DNA of 64,000 bases from Entoloma clypeatum (GCA_963565915.1 OY751488.1:3410001-3474000), one strand, 5' to 3'. Positions 1 through 10,674 are shown, counted from the first letter of the stretch. Notes: a model not told the origin generated them from the sequence alone. Translations and numbers: made by a program.

Positions 1-125
1 GGCCATTATGGATGTGATGAGGGCGAGTATGGTCATGACCAAACATTACAATGAGGGCTGTGAACTCTATTTCGCTTTCCAGATCATTGGGGGCAGTGGA
101 CATGCACATGGAGAAGGCATAGTTT
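1..125 (-). pseudogene. Copia gag/protease-junction fragment (left side of split element)
   Basis: Read on the minus strand this stretch is open and continues the copia gag reading seen at 6783-7989. The chromovirus at 126-6782 separates the two parts, and the 5 bases at 121-125 (AGTTT) recur at 6783-6787. It would correspond to the segment between the gag zinc knuckle and the protease. No domain is visible in the piece itself, so the assignment rests on frame continuity across the insertion and on position. Confidence 0.5.
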
Positions 126-527
126 TGTTACGGACTCTACGGTATGAGGACCACATCATATTTTTTACTTATCGGCCCGACTCGGCGCCCTCTTACGAGC
201 TTACTATGTCTAATGTCTACTTTCGCAACCTTTGATTTCCAGTCTGACTCATTACATTACTTCGTCATCCCCTTTAGTATACTTCGCTCCCACGCTGACT
301 CACTTTCCGCAGTCAGCTTACTCACTGTACATAGCCTTCCGCCGTCGCCTTACTCATGCGCACTGCCTTCTGCAGTACTGACTCATCCGCTACCGCCTAT
401 AGTCAGTACCTATATAAACCTCTTGTACTATAGTAGATTCCTCAGATTTAGCAATCACTTTGCTCTTCACCTTTCCACTTTCCTGCATACTCTGCCCGAA
501 CCTTGGAACGGTTTGTTAAGCATAACA
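126..527 (+). repeat. 5' LTR of the chromovirus
   Basis: It begins TGTTACGG and ends CATAACA, giving inverted TGTTA/TAACA termini. It matches 6381-6782 over the full 402 bp with about six substitutions. A TATA-like box and the presumed RNA start lie in its last third. Confidence 0.93.
411..418 (+). promoter_or_regulatory. TATA box in the chromovirus LTR
   Basis: TATATAAA lies about 30 bases before the AGATTTAGCAA tract at 444-454, the expected distance to a transcription start. The same box is at 6666-6673 in the other LTR. Confidence 0.6.
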
Positions 528-1322
528 AGTTGCTAAATCTCGTTAGGTTCGCCCAGAGCGTAGAGAGCAACTACCAGACGAGTCAAGACGTCGCGCTTCT
601 TTGAAGACTTCACCAGTAACCCATTCAGCACGCCAGAAGCCCGACAGGAGGAGCTAAGTCCTTGAGACAGTATCAATTTTACACTCATCCAGCAGTACAT
701 CAAATCGGAGATCTGTCGCATCCTACAGCAGGTGCTTGATGAAGAACTAGACAACGATGAGCATCGCCCCCACGGCGAGATAGCAGAGAGCATCCATCTT
801 GCTCGACAACACCAGACAGATCATGTGTTACAACGCCCGACAGAACAAACTTGAAAGCTTTCGCGTTCAAGAAGGACCTCAGACAGGTCAGATCACAGAG
901 ATCAGAGAGTTTATCGGTGTCCAGACAACCGTTATCAGAAGATTGATTAGGACGCTCACATCAAGACGTCCCAGAGCCACATCATCACGTCTTACTCGAG
1001 GCAGCAGATCTACGCCCACTTCACCACCGAAGAACAACAGACCGAGTACAACTGCTGGGCACGAAACGAGAGACTTGACCCCTTCTCGCGACCAACAGAC
1101 GCGCAGGAACAGAGATTCCTTAGAGATTTACAGAGGAAATACTCTGAACGTTTTGCCACCGATTCCGCCGACGAGTCCCCTGACGAATTTACTTTTGACT
1201 CCGCGCAGTCAGATATCGAACAGACGCCTAGAACAGGGACTCATTTTCAATCCTTACCTGTATCCCGAACCCCATCTTCATCCCAACAACCTGACTCCTC
1301 TTCTCCTCCGCAGACTCTAAAC
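528..1322 (+). other. Chromovirus leader and probable gag N-terminal region
   Basis: From about 951 to 1322 the gag frame is continuously open and reads as a charged, helix-rich protein leading straight into the ATG at 1323. The native gag may therefore start upstream of 1323. A TAG at 948-950 closes the frame at its left side and may be a mutated Gln codon. Before that I see no convincing coding sequence. Confidence 0.45.
530..540 (+). other. Self-primer binding site of the chromovirus
   Basis: TTGCTAAATCT, two bases downstream of the 5' LTR, is the exact reverse complement of AGATTTAGCAA at 444-454, where the RNA is predicted to start. In Tf1-type elements the first 11 nucleotides of the RNA fold back onto the primer-binding site and prime minus-strand synthesis. 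I saw no tRNA 3'-end complement here, so self-priming is the better reading. Confidence 0.6.
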
Positions 1323-2189
1323 ATGGCAGAAGCTCTGGCAGTACAAACAATGGATACATCCAAGATCATCAAGGATCCTGGGATGTTCAAGGACAGATAC
1401 ACCTTTGACGAGTGGTGGAAGGCCACCAAACTATACATCAGGTTCCAAAAGAGCCTCACAGACGATCGGAAGATTCTTGCGGTGCTATCCCGCATGATGG
1501 AAGGGTCCGGCAGACACTGGGCCAGTAACAAGTTAGACGCTCTTGCTGTTGACAACGAGAACATCACCTGGCTAGGTTTTTCCGACGATATCGCCACACG
1601 ATTCTCCATCGCCAACAAGTCGGTTGCTGCCAAAGCCAGACTTGAAGTCCTGAAACAAGAGAAACGTACCGTTGATGAATTCTTGGATGAATTCGAAGAA
1701 CTCATGAAGCTGTCAAACCTTGGCGAAGAAACTGGGAAATACATCCTAGAAAAGAACGTCAACCGCAGAATCTCTGAACAAGTGGCTAGCGATGGCAAGA
1801 CGTACACCGATTACGCAAAGGAGATCCGAAACAAGGGACGACAGATGGAAGGACACGCACTGGTCATCCGAGGTGGCGGCGACATGCGCATTGGATCAGG
1901 TACCACTTATGGTGGTCAGGGCAAAGCCATGGAAATCGACAAAGCAGGAGTAGCCCGTTGCTACAACTGTCAGCACTTCGGTCATCTGGCTAAAGACTGT
2001 AGCGCTCCAAAGAAGAAAGATGGTCGCAAGTGTTTCAACTGTGACCAAGAAGGCCATATTGCGCGCAACTGCCGCAAGCCGAAGAAGAACTCCGGAAGGG
2101 TTAGGAAGGTGTCTGAGGAAGATGCCGAGAATGATGAAACCACAATCTTAGAAGCCGACGAGAAGGATTTTCCTGAAGGGTCCGATTAA
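1323..2189 (+). CDS. gag: Chromovirus Gag (capsid and nucleocapsid)
   Basis: The structural protein that packages retrotransposon RNA into cytoplasmic particles. The 288-residue frame from the ATG at 1323 has the retrotransposon gag fold in its first half (around residues 20-150) and two CCHC zinc knuckles near residues 212-251, CYNCQHFGHLAKDC and CFNCDQEGHIARNC, followed by a Lys/Arg-rich and acidic tail. The open frame extends upstream to about 951, so the true N-terminus may lie earlier. It ends in TAA at 2187-2189, about 50 bases before the pol ATG, which is in a different frame. No internal stop was found, so gag is better preserved than pol. Confidence 0.85.
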   Translation: MAEALAVQTMDTSKIIKDPGMFKDRYTFDEWWKATKLYIRFQKSLTDDRKILAVLSRMMEGSGRHWASNKLDALAVDNENITWLGFSDDIATRFSIANKSVAAKARLEVLKQEKRTVDEFLDEFEELMKLSNLGEETGKYILEKNVNRRISEQVASDGKTYTDYAKEIRNKGRQMEGHALVIRGGGDMRIGSGTTYGGQGKAMEIDKAGVARCYNCQHFGHLAKDCSAPKKKDGRKCFNCDQEGHIARNCRKPKKNSGRVRKVSEEDAENDETTILEADEKDFPEGSD

Positions 2190-2239
2190 ACGACGCTAAG
2201 TCGCGACCCTTATCTATTAAACGGACTTGCTTGCCTTGT

Positions 2240-5200
2240 ATGACTGCAGACAATAGAACCTATGTCATCCCTGCCAAGCGAGCCGCTGCGTCAACTAAGA
2301 TTGTGAAGGGAGATAAACCTCCGAAAAGATGAGAGATCAGGCTGTTAGCTCAGCTCAAAACACGACAAGGACCAAAGGTTATCCGACCTGAGGTTGACAG
2401 CGGGTGTGAACACACATGCATCCATCCCAGAATAGTACACGAACAGAACCTCCCCAAGTGAGGAATACCACCCATAGCAATTCTAAATGCGGATGGATCA
2501 CCAAATCGACAACAGAAAGCGAGCCAACTTGCCGAAGTCAAACTGGATTTGGGAGCACATCAGGAAACCATGGAAGCAATGGTACTGGACATTGGGAGAA
2601 CGGACATGCTCTTGGGACATGACTGGTTGGTGCACCACAACCCCACAATCAATTGGACAACCAGCGCGGTAACATTTAACCGGTGCCCAACAACATATCG
2701 AACCAAACACTCGGATCTCAGGATTAACCTTAATGGTCGCAAACACCGGGTTCACATGGTTGAGGTGCGCGACAAAGATGCACCAAAAAAATCGGATCAG
2801 AAATGGAAGCCTGGAGACCCTATTTTGGAAGCTGTCACTCCCACACCACCTCCCACAACCAAACGACCCTCATATGTTGAACGATTTGCTCATCTCTTCG
2901 AGAAGGAGAACTTTGATAAGATCCCAAAGGAGAGGGAATGGGACCATGGTATTGAACTTACACCAGACGCACCAAAGGAACTAGGGGGAAATACATATCC
3001 CATGACACAAAAGGAACAAGAGGAATTGGACGCATTCATCGACGAGGGTCTAGCAACAGGAAAGATCTGTCCATCCAAATCCCCTTATGCCTCCCCTTGC
3101 TTCTTCATCAACAAGAAGGATGGCTCCAAACGATTGGTACAAGATTACCGCATGGTCAATAAATTCACGGTCAAAGACAAGTTCCCACTCCCACGAATAT
3201 CCGATCTCTTGGACATACTGAAAGATGCGGTCTACTTCAATAAAATGGACATCATGTGGGGCTATAACAACGTCTGGATTAAGGAGGGCGACGAATGGAA
3301 AGCTGCCTTCCTCACCAGTCGAGGATTGTTTGAACCATTGGTCATGTTTTTTGGTCTTTGCAACTCCCCCGGAACATTCTCTCAAATGATGGCTAGTCTA
3401 TTCCGGGACCAGATCCGCCAACGTATCTGCGTGATCTACATGGATGACATTGTGGTTATCGGTAAAACCAAGGAAGAACTCGCGCGAAACACTGAAGAAA
3501 TCCTACAGATCCTATCGGACAATGATTTGTTCCTAAAGGAGAAGAAGTGTTTATGGGAAGTAACGAAATGTCCTATATTGGGATATGTGGTTGGTGAGGG
3601 ACGTGTTGAGATGGAAACTGAGAAGGTGGATACAATTCGAAACTGGCGAGCACCCACATCAAAAAAGGAAGTTCAGAACTTCCTTGGATTTGCTAACTTC
3701 TATCGATGTTTTATTGAAGGATACTCAAACATTGCAAAACCTCTCACCACGCTCACAGGCGGTACGGCATTTACTTGGGGACCAACAGAGCAGCAAGCTT
3801 TTGAAGGTCTCATACGGGCAATTACATCGGCACCAGTCTTGGCATTACCGAAACCAGAGGGACAGTTCAGGGTTGAAACCGATGCATCGGGCTATGCAAT
3901 TGGAGCAGTACTCTCTCAGAAGCAAGACAACAAATGGCACCCCATCATGTTCTTGTCGCGGACCATGTCCACGGCTGAACAGAATTACGAGATATACGAC
4001 AAGGAACTCCTGGCAGTTGTGGAAGCATTGAAAGATAGGAGACACTATCTGCTTGAAGCCAGGGAACGTTTCGAGATCTTGACCGATCACAAGAACCTGG
4101 AATATTTCCGTCGTCCTCAGGACCTAAATCAATGACAGCGACACTGGAAAATGAAGTTACAAGACTATGACTTTGAATTACGGCATGTGCCCGGCAAGAC
4201 CAATGCAAAAGCGGACATCCTGTCATGCTTACCCTGGTATGAAGCGGAACTCGAACCACAGGACAGTGACCAAATGCTCAAGGAGGGACTATTCTTGAAA
4301 CGGTTGGAATCAGAAGATGTGGTACAAATGGAGATGTTCACGGAGGAACAATTCTTTGAAGGGGGTGAAACATCTGATTCCATCAAAATTGGAAACGTCA
4401 CAACCATCGAAAATCCGTGGATGGCACGCATCAAGGGTTCAAACCACATGGAGACAGAAGTAGCCCAGGGTCTAAAAAAGAATCCTCATTGGTATCAGCA
4501 GGAGAATGGGATCACCTATGCAGGAGAACGAGTCTATGTCCCGCCAGACCCACAATTACGACAAGAATTGATGTTCGAGTCACACGATGCACCAGTGGCT
4601 GGACATCCAGGACAGTACCGGACACATGAACTCCTCACTCGCACCTACTGGTGGCCTACCATACTGCATGATGTGAAGAAGTACGTGAAGGGTTGCGACA
4701 CTTGTCAACGCAACAAGATTAACCGACAAAAGCGACATGCTCCGCTACATCCCCATGCAGCACCAAGTCACCCATGGGAAGACATAGGAATCGACGTTGT
4801 GGGACCAATACCAGAATCTGATGGAAAAGATGCAATTCTGGTCATCACGGATAGACATTCGAAGATGCTTCACCTCATTCCGACAACCGTGGAACTATCA
4901 GCTGAAGGATTAGCCAAGATCTATCAGGATCAGATATGGAAGCTTCATGGGATCCCCAAGAAGATCATCAGCGATAGGGGACCGCAGTTTGCCGCAAAGT
5001 TCATGGAGATACTCTGCCGCATGTTAGGGATCAAGAGGAACCTGTCCACCGCATACCACCCACAGACTGATGGACAGGCCGAGCGATCGCATCAGGAAAC
5101 AGAAGCATTCTTATGAAACTTTGTCAACCATCTACAGAATGATTGGGCTGAATGGATCGCAATCGCAGAGTTCCAGTACAATGACAAAGAACATCAGGCA

Positions 5201-5776
5201 ACGAAGCACACCCCATTCTACCTCAACTACGGTTTACATCCATGGAAGGGAGAGCTCGTGTTAGAAGATACTAATCCGGCTGCCAACAACTTCTTGAAAA
5301 AACTTAAACAGGCACGAGAAGAAGCCAATGCCGCGCTGAAACAAGCACAGGATCAGATGAAGAAGACAGTTGACACACGGCGAAGTCCATCTCAGGACTA
5401 CTGCATTGGAGATAAGGTGTGGCTAGAAGGGACTAACATCAGAACCGATCGCCCCTCAAAGAAACTTGATGCACTCCGACATGGACCATTCAAAGTCCTA
5501 GACAAGAAAGGAGCTAGCACGTACCTTCTTGATCTTCCGAAGACTTGGAAGATGATTCACCCTGTGTTCAACGAGACCCTGTTGTCACCATATGAAACTC
5601 CGAAGTACACCATCCAGAAAAAGAAACCAGGCCCTGATCTGATCATCGTCGAAGGACAAGAAGAGTACCATGTGTCTACGATCCTAGACTCTCAAAAGTT
5701 CCGCGGAAAGATCCAGTACCTCGTCCAGTGGGAAGGATATGGCCCAGAAGAGAACACATGGGGAACCTCGAGCTAA
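2240..5776 (+). pseudogene. pol: Chromovirus Pol, four in-frame TGA stops
   Basis: One frame can be followed from an ATG at 2240. Protease carries VDSG near 2393 and LLGHDWL near 2610. Reverse transcriptase carries YMDD near 3439. RNase H carries the TDAS motif near 3880. Integrase has an HHCC zinc finger around 4580-4715 and a DDE core with GIDVVGP and ISDRGPQF, its glutamate near 5090. A chromodomain lies at about 5655-5775. TGA stops at 2330, 2459, 4133 and 5114 each sit where a CGA arginine codon would fit, and the frame resumes immediately each time. Near 5760 the frame shifts by one base, and again in a T-run shortly after. The polyprotein would copy and integrate the element; the chromodomain is thought to steer chromoviruses to heterochromatin. 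Confidence 0.9.
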
Positions 5777-5974
5777 TGTTCAGAACGCTCAAGATTTTGA
5801 TCCGTGATTTCCATTGGCAGAACCCATCTCGACCACAATAAAAGACGAGTTCTCAAAACCCATGGCAGTATCGACCTCATCAGTCAACCACACACCGAGT
5901 TCCCCGCTCTAGTCTTCTCCCTGCCCAATATAGCCACCCCATTCTTCTTTTACCTCTCCACCATCCTCACCGCC

Positions 5975-6346
5975 ATGTCAAACACCATCGTCACCTCCAC
6001 CTCCACCACCGACATCAACCCCGCCATCGCCGCCCTTATGAATGAAGCGCTCTCCATGAGAGACCAAATCCATGCCCTTGAAACTTCCCTCGCCGATCTC
6101 CTTCATCGCCAGATGAATATTCGACTTCATTCGTTGTCCAATCTCCCCATCGCCCCGACTCCCGAAGAGAAACAAATCCTCGGGAATTACACCAGCACCC
6201 TCGTCATCGAAAATCGACGCATTCGGCTGGCCATCAAAGGCCTTGAACTCGCCGTAGCCATCAACGAGGAGTTGATATATGATTGGAGCCTCAAGGAAAG
6301 TCCAAACTGGTCCGATCCCGGCAACAACGAGGGATGGGGCCAGTGA
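5975..6346 (+). CDS. Small 3' frame after pol in the chromovirus
   Basis: An ATG-started frame of 123 codons between pol and the polypurine tract, on the same strand. The product is Ser/Thr-rich at the start and then mostly helical with regularly spaced Leu/Ile and charged residues, so a coiled coil is plausible. I see no zinc finger, membrane segment or catalytic motif. It is not a shadow of pol, which ends about 200 bases upstream. Chromoviruses normally end after the chromodomain, so this is either an accessory protein or a captured fragment. The frame stays open upstream to 5804, but that part overlaps the disrupted pol end. Confidence 0.45.
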   Translation: MSNTIVTSTSTTDINPAIAALMNEALSMRDQIHALETSLADLLHRQMNIRLHSLSNLPIAPTPEEKQILGNYTSTLVIENRRIRLAIKGLELAVAINEELIYDWSLKESPNWSDPGNNEGWGQ

Positions 6347-6367
6347 CTCTGTGAGGACACAGAGCTT

Positions 6368-6378
6368 GGAGAGGGGAA
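6368..6378 (+). other. Polypurine tract of the chromovirus
   Basis: GGAGAGGGGAA lies three bases before the 3' LTR (CA and the LTR start at 6381 follow), the usual place for the plus-strand primer of an LTR retrotransposon. Confidence 0.55.
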
Positions 6379-6380
6379 CA

Positions 6381-6782
6381 TGTTACGGACTCTACGGTAT
6401 GAGGACCACATCATATCTTTTACTTATCGGCCCGACTCGGCGCCCTCTTACGAGCTTACTATGTCTAATGTCTACTTTCGCAACCTTTGATTTCCAGTCT
6501 GACTCATTACATTACTTCGTCATCCCCTTTAGTATACTTCGCTCCCACGCTGACTCGCTTTCCGCAGTCAGCTTACTCACTGTACATAGCCTTCCGCAGT
6601 CGCCTTACTCATGCGCACTGCCTTCCGCAGTACTGACTCATCCGCTACCGCCTATAGTCAGTACCTATATAAACCTCTTGTACTATAGTAGATTCCTCAG
6701 ATTTAGCAATCACTTTGCTCTTTGCCTTTCCACTTTCCTGCATACTCTGCCCGAACCTTGGAACGGTTTGTTAAGCATAACA
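6381..6782 (+). repeat. 3' LTR of the chromovirus
   Basis: A 402-bp partner of 126-527 with the same TGTTA/TAACA ends, followed by the target duplication AGTTT at 6783-6787. Confidence 0.93.
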
Positions 6783-7989
6783 AGTTTGGAGTCTGGGACG
6801 AGCCTTTGGTTTTCAAGGCACTTGATGACGCGGTATTCGCATTTTCACTTGTCTCTCTCTCCTTCACCTTTTCCTGCTTCTTTTTTCACCAGTCTGGGGC
6901 TTGCCCATCCTTTCCTCCCCCTTTGGAGAAGCAATCCTCCTTTAAGTGGCCCATCTTTTTGCAGTTCATGCAATTTCTTGTTGGTTTTACCCCTCCCTGG
7001 CCCTTTCCTTTCCCTTTTGACCTGTTGGATGGCTTCAAAGATGAGGATTTTGCATATGTGGCGACCAGCACCGTGTTCGACTTTTGGATGCCCTCCTCAA
7101 TCATGACGGTGTCGGCCTCATTTTGTAAATGGGTTACAAGGGTTGTGGGGGTAAGCCTTGTCCTGCTGTGAGCCGCATGTGTCAATAAGGTTGTGATGAT
7201 AGGCCTGTAGGCCGGGACAAGTATGAGGGATGTTTGGATATAACTGTAACAGTTTGTTACAGGAGGTGAGCATTCTTAGTTCCACAAGTGCATAAGACCC
7301 ATTCTATAGCTGAGATAGGGCAGATACAACATAGTGGTAGACAAGGAGAAAGCTAAGGAAGTGGCTGTGCTATGTGTAAGTAATGGTACCCCAGGGGGGT
7401 ACCATGTCCAAAAAAGCCATCCGTTACAATAACTCACAAACTGATCATCAGTGATTGGGGTACCAAGCCCCACGAGATGTTCACATATGTTTTCCAGATG
7501 AGAGAGGTGAGTTCGCATATCACTGCCTGCAATGAGTCTGGATGCCGCTAGCTGCATGAGAAGACTGTTCTGGTAAAGATTCCCCTCTGTCATGTTGATG
7601 CCACAAAGTTTCTTCCAGACAGCAGCGGCAGTAGGTTCTCCCTTGACCTGCATAAACGTAGACTTGTTGATCGAGCTGTAAAACACCTCACAAACCATTG
7701 CTTCTCCTGAAGCATAGTCCTTGACCTTGTCTAGGTGCGCGTTGACTTCATTGTTGGTCAGCTCTGTTGTAGACCCAGGGAGATAAAATTTGCCCTGGCG
7801 AGTATCGAGTGTTACCAGTTTACGTGCATTTCCCTTGAGATGACGGCCGAGCTTCTTCAAGGTAACAAAGTTCACAACTCATTCTTCATAGTGGAGCCAA
7901 TTTAAGCCGTCACTGGCGAGTTTCAGGAGATTTACAATCTTGACTGTTGATGTTGCAGAGTTGTTCATGATTTCGGCAGAGGAGCCCAT
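6783..7989 (-). pseudogene. gag: Ty1/copia Gag, broken
   Basis: Minus-strand remains of a copia capsid/nucleocapsid protein. The segment 7276-7875 has the UBN2-type gag pattern, including VWKKLCGINM and a helix-rich LNWLHY...LGRHLKG start. The segment 6886-7185 holds one CCHC knuckle, CMNCKKMGHLKEDC, in a Lys/Gly-rich context. The likely start codon at 7987-7989 lies inside the primer-binding site. A TGA sits near the N-terminus (about 7878) and the frame shifts near 7440. The C-terminal part is cut by the chromovirus and resumes at 1-125. The rest of the element lies left of the window. Confidence 0.75.
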
Positions 7990-7993
7990 AACC
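7982..7993 (-). other. Copia primer-binding site (initiator-Met half tRNA type)
   Basis: On the minus strand the LTR-like sequence ends CCAACA and is followed directly by GGTTATGGGCTC. This complements the anticodon arm of initiator tRNA-Met (GGGCCCATAACC) with one mismatch. Drosophila copia primes from the 5' half of this tRNA. Confidence 0.6.
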
Positions 7994-8383
7994 TGTTGGA
8001 GTGATATACCAAGTGTGGAAGTGAAGTCATGAAAACTGTTTGTATAAACCTCAGTTTGTGATAGCGAACTGAGAAAAGATATAAGTACCTGTTTGTATAA
8101 CTAAGGTAGGGTAAGTAAAAGAAATTGTTGAGAATATAATGAGAGACTTACACCTCAGTTTGCGATCGCAAACTGAGGTGCTACGAGTATGTAGGTGAAC
8201 GTTAAATACTAACTATGTGAAACTGTAGTTAGGGCCATAGGTAGTGACAGAGATGAACGTACTACATACTAGATAAAAGATGGTGGCATGTCTTGTAACA
8301 AGACATGCCATGCATAAATATGAATGTAAGTAAAAATAGTTACCATGATTGCACATTGAACGCGCGACCGCAACACATTGAAT
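7994..8383 (-). repeat. Copia 5' LTR region with two palindromes
   Basis: The sequence upstream of the copia primer-binding site. Its inner end (7994) is fixed by the CA before the PBS; its outer end cannot be set because the partner LTR is outside the window. It contains a perfect 30-bp palindrome (8151-8180, centre GCGATCGC) and a mutated copy about 100 bp away (8050-8073). No coding frame is credible here. Confidence 0.45.
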
Positions 8384-9657
8384 ATTGAATACCTCAACAC
8401 TGGACCTGGATGGGATGACGAAGCCGGCAGGCAAAAACTGTGCCACATATGGCCATGCACAGAAGATGCATGCCGCGATGACCTATGCATTTGGACGTGT
8501 CCATGGATGTGGAAGCATGCCATGGCATTGTCATGAGACCTCCAGAAAGATGATTGGTAATCCCTCAATTTCTGAAGCAGTGTCAACATACATGGTGAGC
8601 CTTTGACAGAGAAAGGTAGGCTGATTCATTGCCCTGTCAGTGATTGACTCTTTTTCCCAACTCCTTTTAGGTACAGGCTGGTGAGGCCCCCACAAGCTCA
8701 AGAGCAATCATCCCTGTGAGCTTCAAATGGTGATGGGAATGGCATGACACCCTGCTAATTGACAGGGCTGACTCCTAGGAGATTCTTGAAGACCTTTATC
8801 ATTTCAACCACCAGCCTGAAAACTGGGACATCAAGGACTACACGGCAGGCCACAAAAGAAAGGACCCTCACAAGTGGGCAGGTGGGCGTGTCCACCCGCT
8901 TCTCCAACTGGTGTATACACTCGCATTCACCTGCTTGCTTCGGTTTGATAAGGTCCTGAAAATCCAGGCCCACAAGATCCGATTGATTTGGAAGAGGGAA
9001 GAGAATGGGACGATCATCCACCAAATGGAGGTCACACTTCCCTTCCGTAAAACCAGCCAATTCAGAGGTGCATGCTTATCAATGCCTTTACATCACCAAT
9101 GGCAGATTTACATGTGTGGTTTGGAAGACATCAAGCCATTTGTTCTTCATGAGATGCCTGAAACAATGGCCCATCTCTGTCCCGTTTGTGCTTATGCAAA
9201 TTGGATTGCAACAACCAAAATCTCCACTGGTTACCTCTTTTGCAAAATCACCTCTGGTGATAGGATCCAAGACTCCAAAAATGGACTGATGGTTGCTGCC
9301 CTTTTTTTCCATGTGCTCATGCCTGAATCTAACTATATTTGCATAATGCAGACCTCCAAATATTTTCTCGAGCTCTTCCGAACCAACCTGATCGACATCG
9401 ACATCGATCCCATCACATATGGGACACACTCCTTCCAGTGTGGTGGCTGTCAGTGCATGTCAGTGCATCTCTGGTGGCCATTGCGACGGATCTGTGAGTG
9501 GGGTGGTTGGTCGGTGGAGTTTTCGCACCTCACCATTGTCAAGTATCTCATCTGCTGGAATGACAATCCAATAGAAACATGCCAGAGTTTCTTTGACTTC
9601 AACTGGGCCCCCACTCTCAAATGCTTTGCATGTGGGAGGTCTTGCCATTGTGCCTAG
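8384..9657 (+). pseudogene. Tyrosine recombinase ('DNA breaking-rejoining enzyme' family)
   Basis: A spliced gene of the integrase fold abundant in Agaricomycetes. The exon at 8384-8594 encodes the N-terminal core-binding helices (MTKPAGKNCATYGHA). A GT..AG intron at 8595-8670 follows, then a 45-base exon, a second intron (8716-8765), and the catalytic exon 8766-9657. The last carries the CLLRFDKVLK arginine box, the HSF(xx)GG box, CEWGGW and the tyrosine region ending in IVKYLICW, then the tail CGRSCHCA. It is inactive as read. The H-x-x-R box reads HSFQCGG, having lost the expected arginines by changes compatible with CpG decay, and an early TAG lies near 8776. Comparable genes cut and rejoin DNA in Crypton-like elements. 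The 5' end is unclear. Confidence 0.75.
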
Positions 9658-9821
9658 CAGTAGCATGCTCCATTGCTAGTTTTCTTCAAATGAGCACAAA
9701 AAAGAAATTACTAGTATCTCTGTTCATCATAAGCAGGAACAGGAACAGAATCGAGTAAGTTAATGTCAGTGATATTAAAGAACACATAATAAGAAAATGT
9801 GAGACAAGGAGGGAGAGAATG

Positions 9822-10346
9822 CTAGCTAGTGGTTGGACATGATAAATTGATAAATGCAGGCAGGCTGTTCAACTCATGGTACTTTCTCATGATTGCACAG
9901 TCTTTCGACATCACATACCACCTATGCCTGTGCTGATACAAATATTTTTTGGGAAAGTCAGAGCTCACACATGTGAGTGCAGTGTGAGCCACATTGAGCT
10001 GCTTGCTCTCTTCAAGAAGCTGTTGGTAGATGACTGTGAAAGTGAGGCGGCAACTGTCATTGGTTGAGAATTTTGCCCAGAAGGCAGCTTCAGACAGCTG
10101 GGACCTCTGAGCCATGATCACCTGCTCCAAATCAGCACCTCCTTGGCAAACAGATTCTGAAGCTGATAACACACCTTGCAGATGAACCACAGGTGCCATG
10201 TTGATTGCCTGCTTGATGTCTGCGAGGATCTGGCTAGTCTGGTGGACATGGCATTTAAATGCTTCCTGGGTGACGAGGGCTGATGACGATGGCTGCAGAT
10301 GGCGAGGTTCAGTGTGTTGCACAAGGGAGGGAAGAGACCTGGGCAC
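9822..10346 (-). CDS. Unrecognised 174-codon frame
   Basis: An uninterrupted ATG-to-stop frame on the minus strand. Its second half is rich in aromatic and basic residues (around WAKFSTNDSC and HRHRWYVMSKD) and looks more protein-like than chance. The first part is Ser/His/Gln-rich. I recognise no domain, signal peptide or membrane segment. A frame in another register upstream (10350-10490) might be a further exon. It lies between a recombinase pseudogene and a hAT-type element, so it may itself be a transposon-carried fragment. Confidence 0.3.
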   Translation of the reverse strand: MPRSLPSLVQHTEPRHLQPSSSALVTQEAFKCHVHQTSQILADIKQAINMAPVVHLQGVLSASESVCQGGADLEQVIMAQRSQLSEAAFWAKFSTNDSCRLTFTVIYQQLLEESKQLNVAHTALTCVSSDFPKKYLYQHRHRWYVMSKDCAIMRKYHELNSLPAFINLSCPTTS

Positions 10347-10674
10347 TTACTGCTGTCTGGCTGACGACCGGAGCCACGGCCGTCGTCCGTGCTGCTCGCA
10401 GTGGTGTGTGTTTGAGCTGGGCGTTGCGCCCCTGGTAGAGGTGGGCATCTGAGAAGCTCTTGGCCTGGGGGCAAGAGACAGTCAGGCACGCCAGCGGAAG
10501 AAAAGAGCCACCGCTTATCCAGGTGACCGTGTATGCACGTTCCTTATGTATTCAGGTCTGATGAGACTGGACCAGTTTAAACTGGTCCAGACTCGTAATA
10601 TGTACTGTACTAGGCTACGAGTGTGCTACTGGACGGTGCATGCATGTATCGTCTGAGTCTCGCCATCTGACGTC

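Larger units (their letters stand above)
126..6782 (+). mobile_element. Ty3/gypsy chromovirus, full length but disabled
   Basis: A complete LTR retrotransposon. The two 402-bp LTRs start TGTTA and end TAACA, with about six mismatches counted by eye. A perfect 5-bp target duplication, AGTTT, lies at 121-125 and 6783-6787. Internal order is gag with two zinc knuckles, protease, reverse transcriptase, RNase H, integrase, chromodomain, then an extra 3' frame. Pol is broken by four in-frame TGA codons and frameshifts near the chromodomain end, so this copy should not be autonomous. The high LTR similarity alongside many CpG-type stops suggests fast mutation of methylated DNA, or insertion of an already mutated copy. 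It sits inside a minus-strand copia gag. Confidence 0.93.

Noticed and set aside
6279..7106. 275-codon plus-strand frame across the 3' LTR
   Set aside because: It runs through LTR and antisense copia gag; composition is Ser/Leu/Pro-rich and it has no gene signals.
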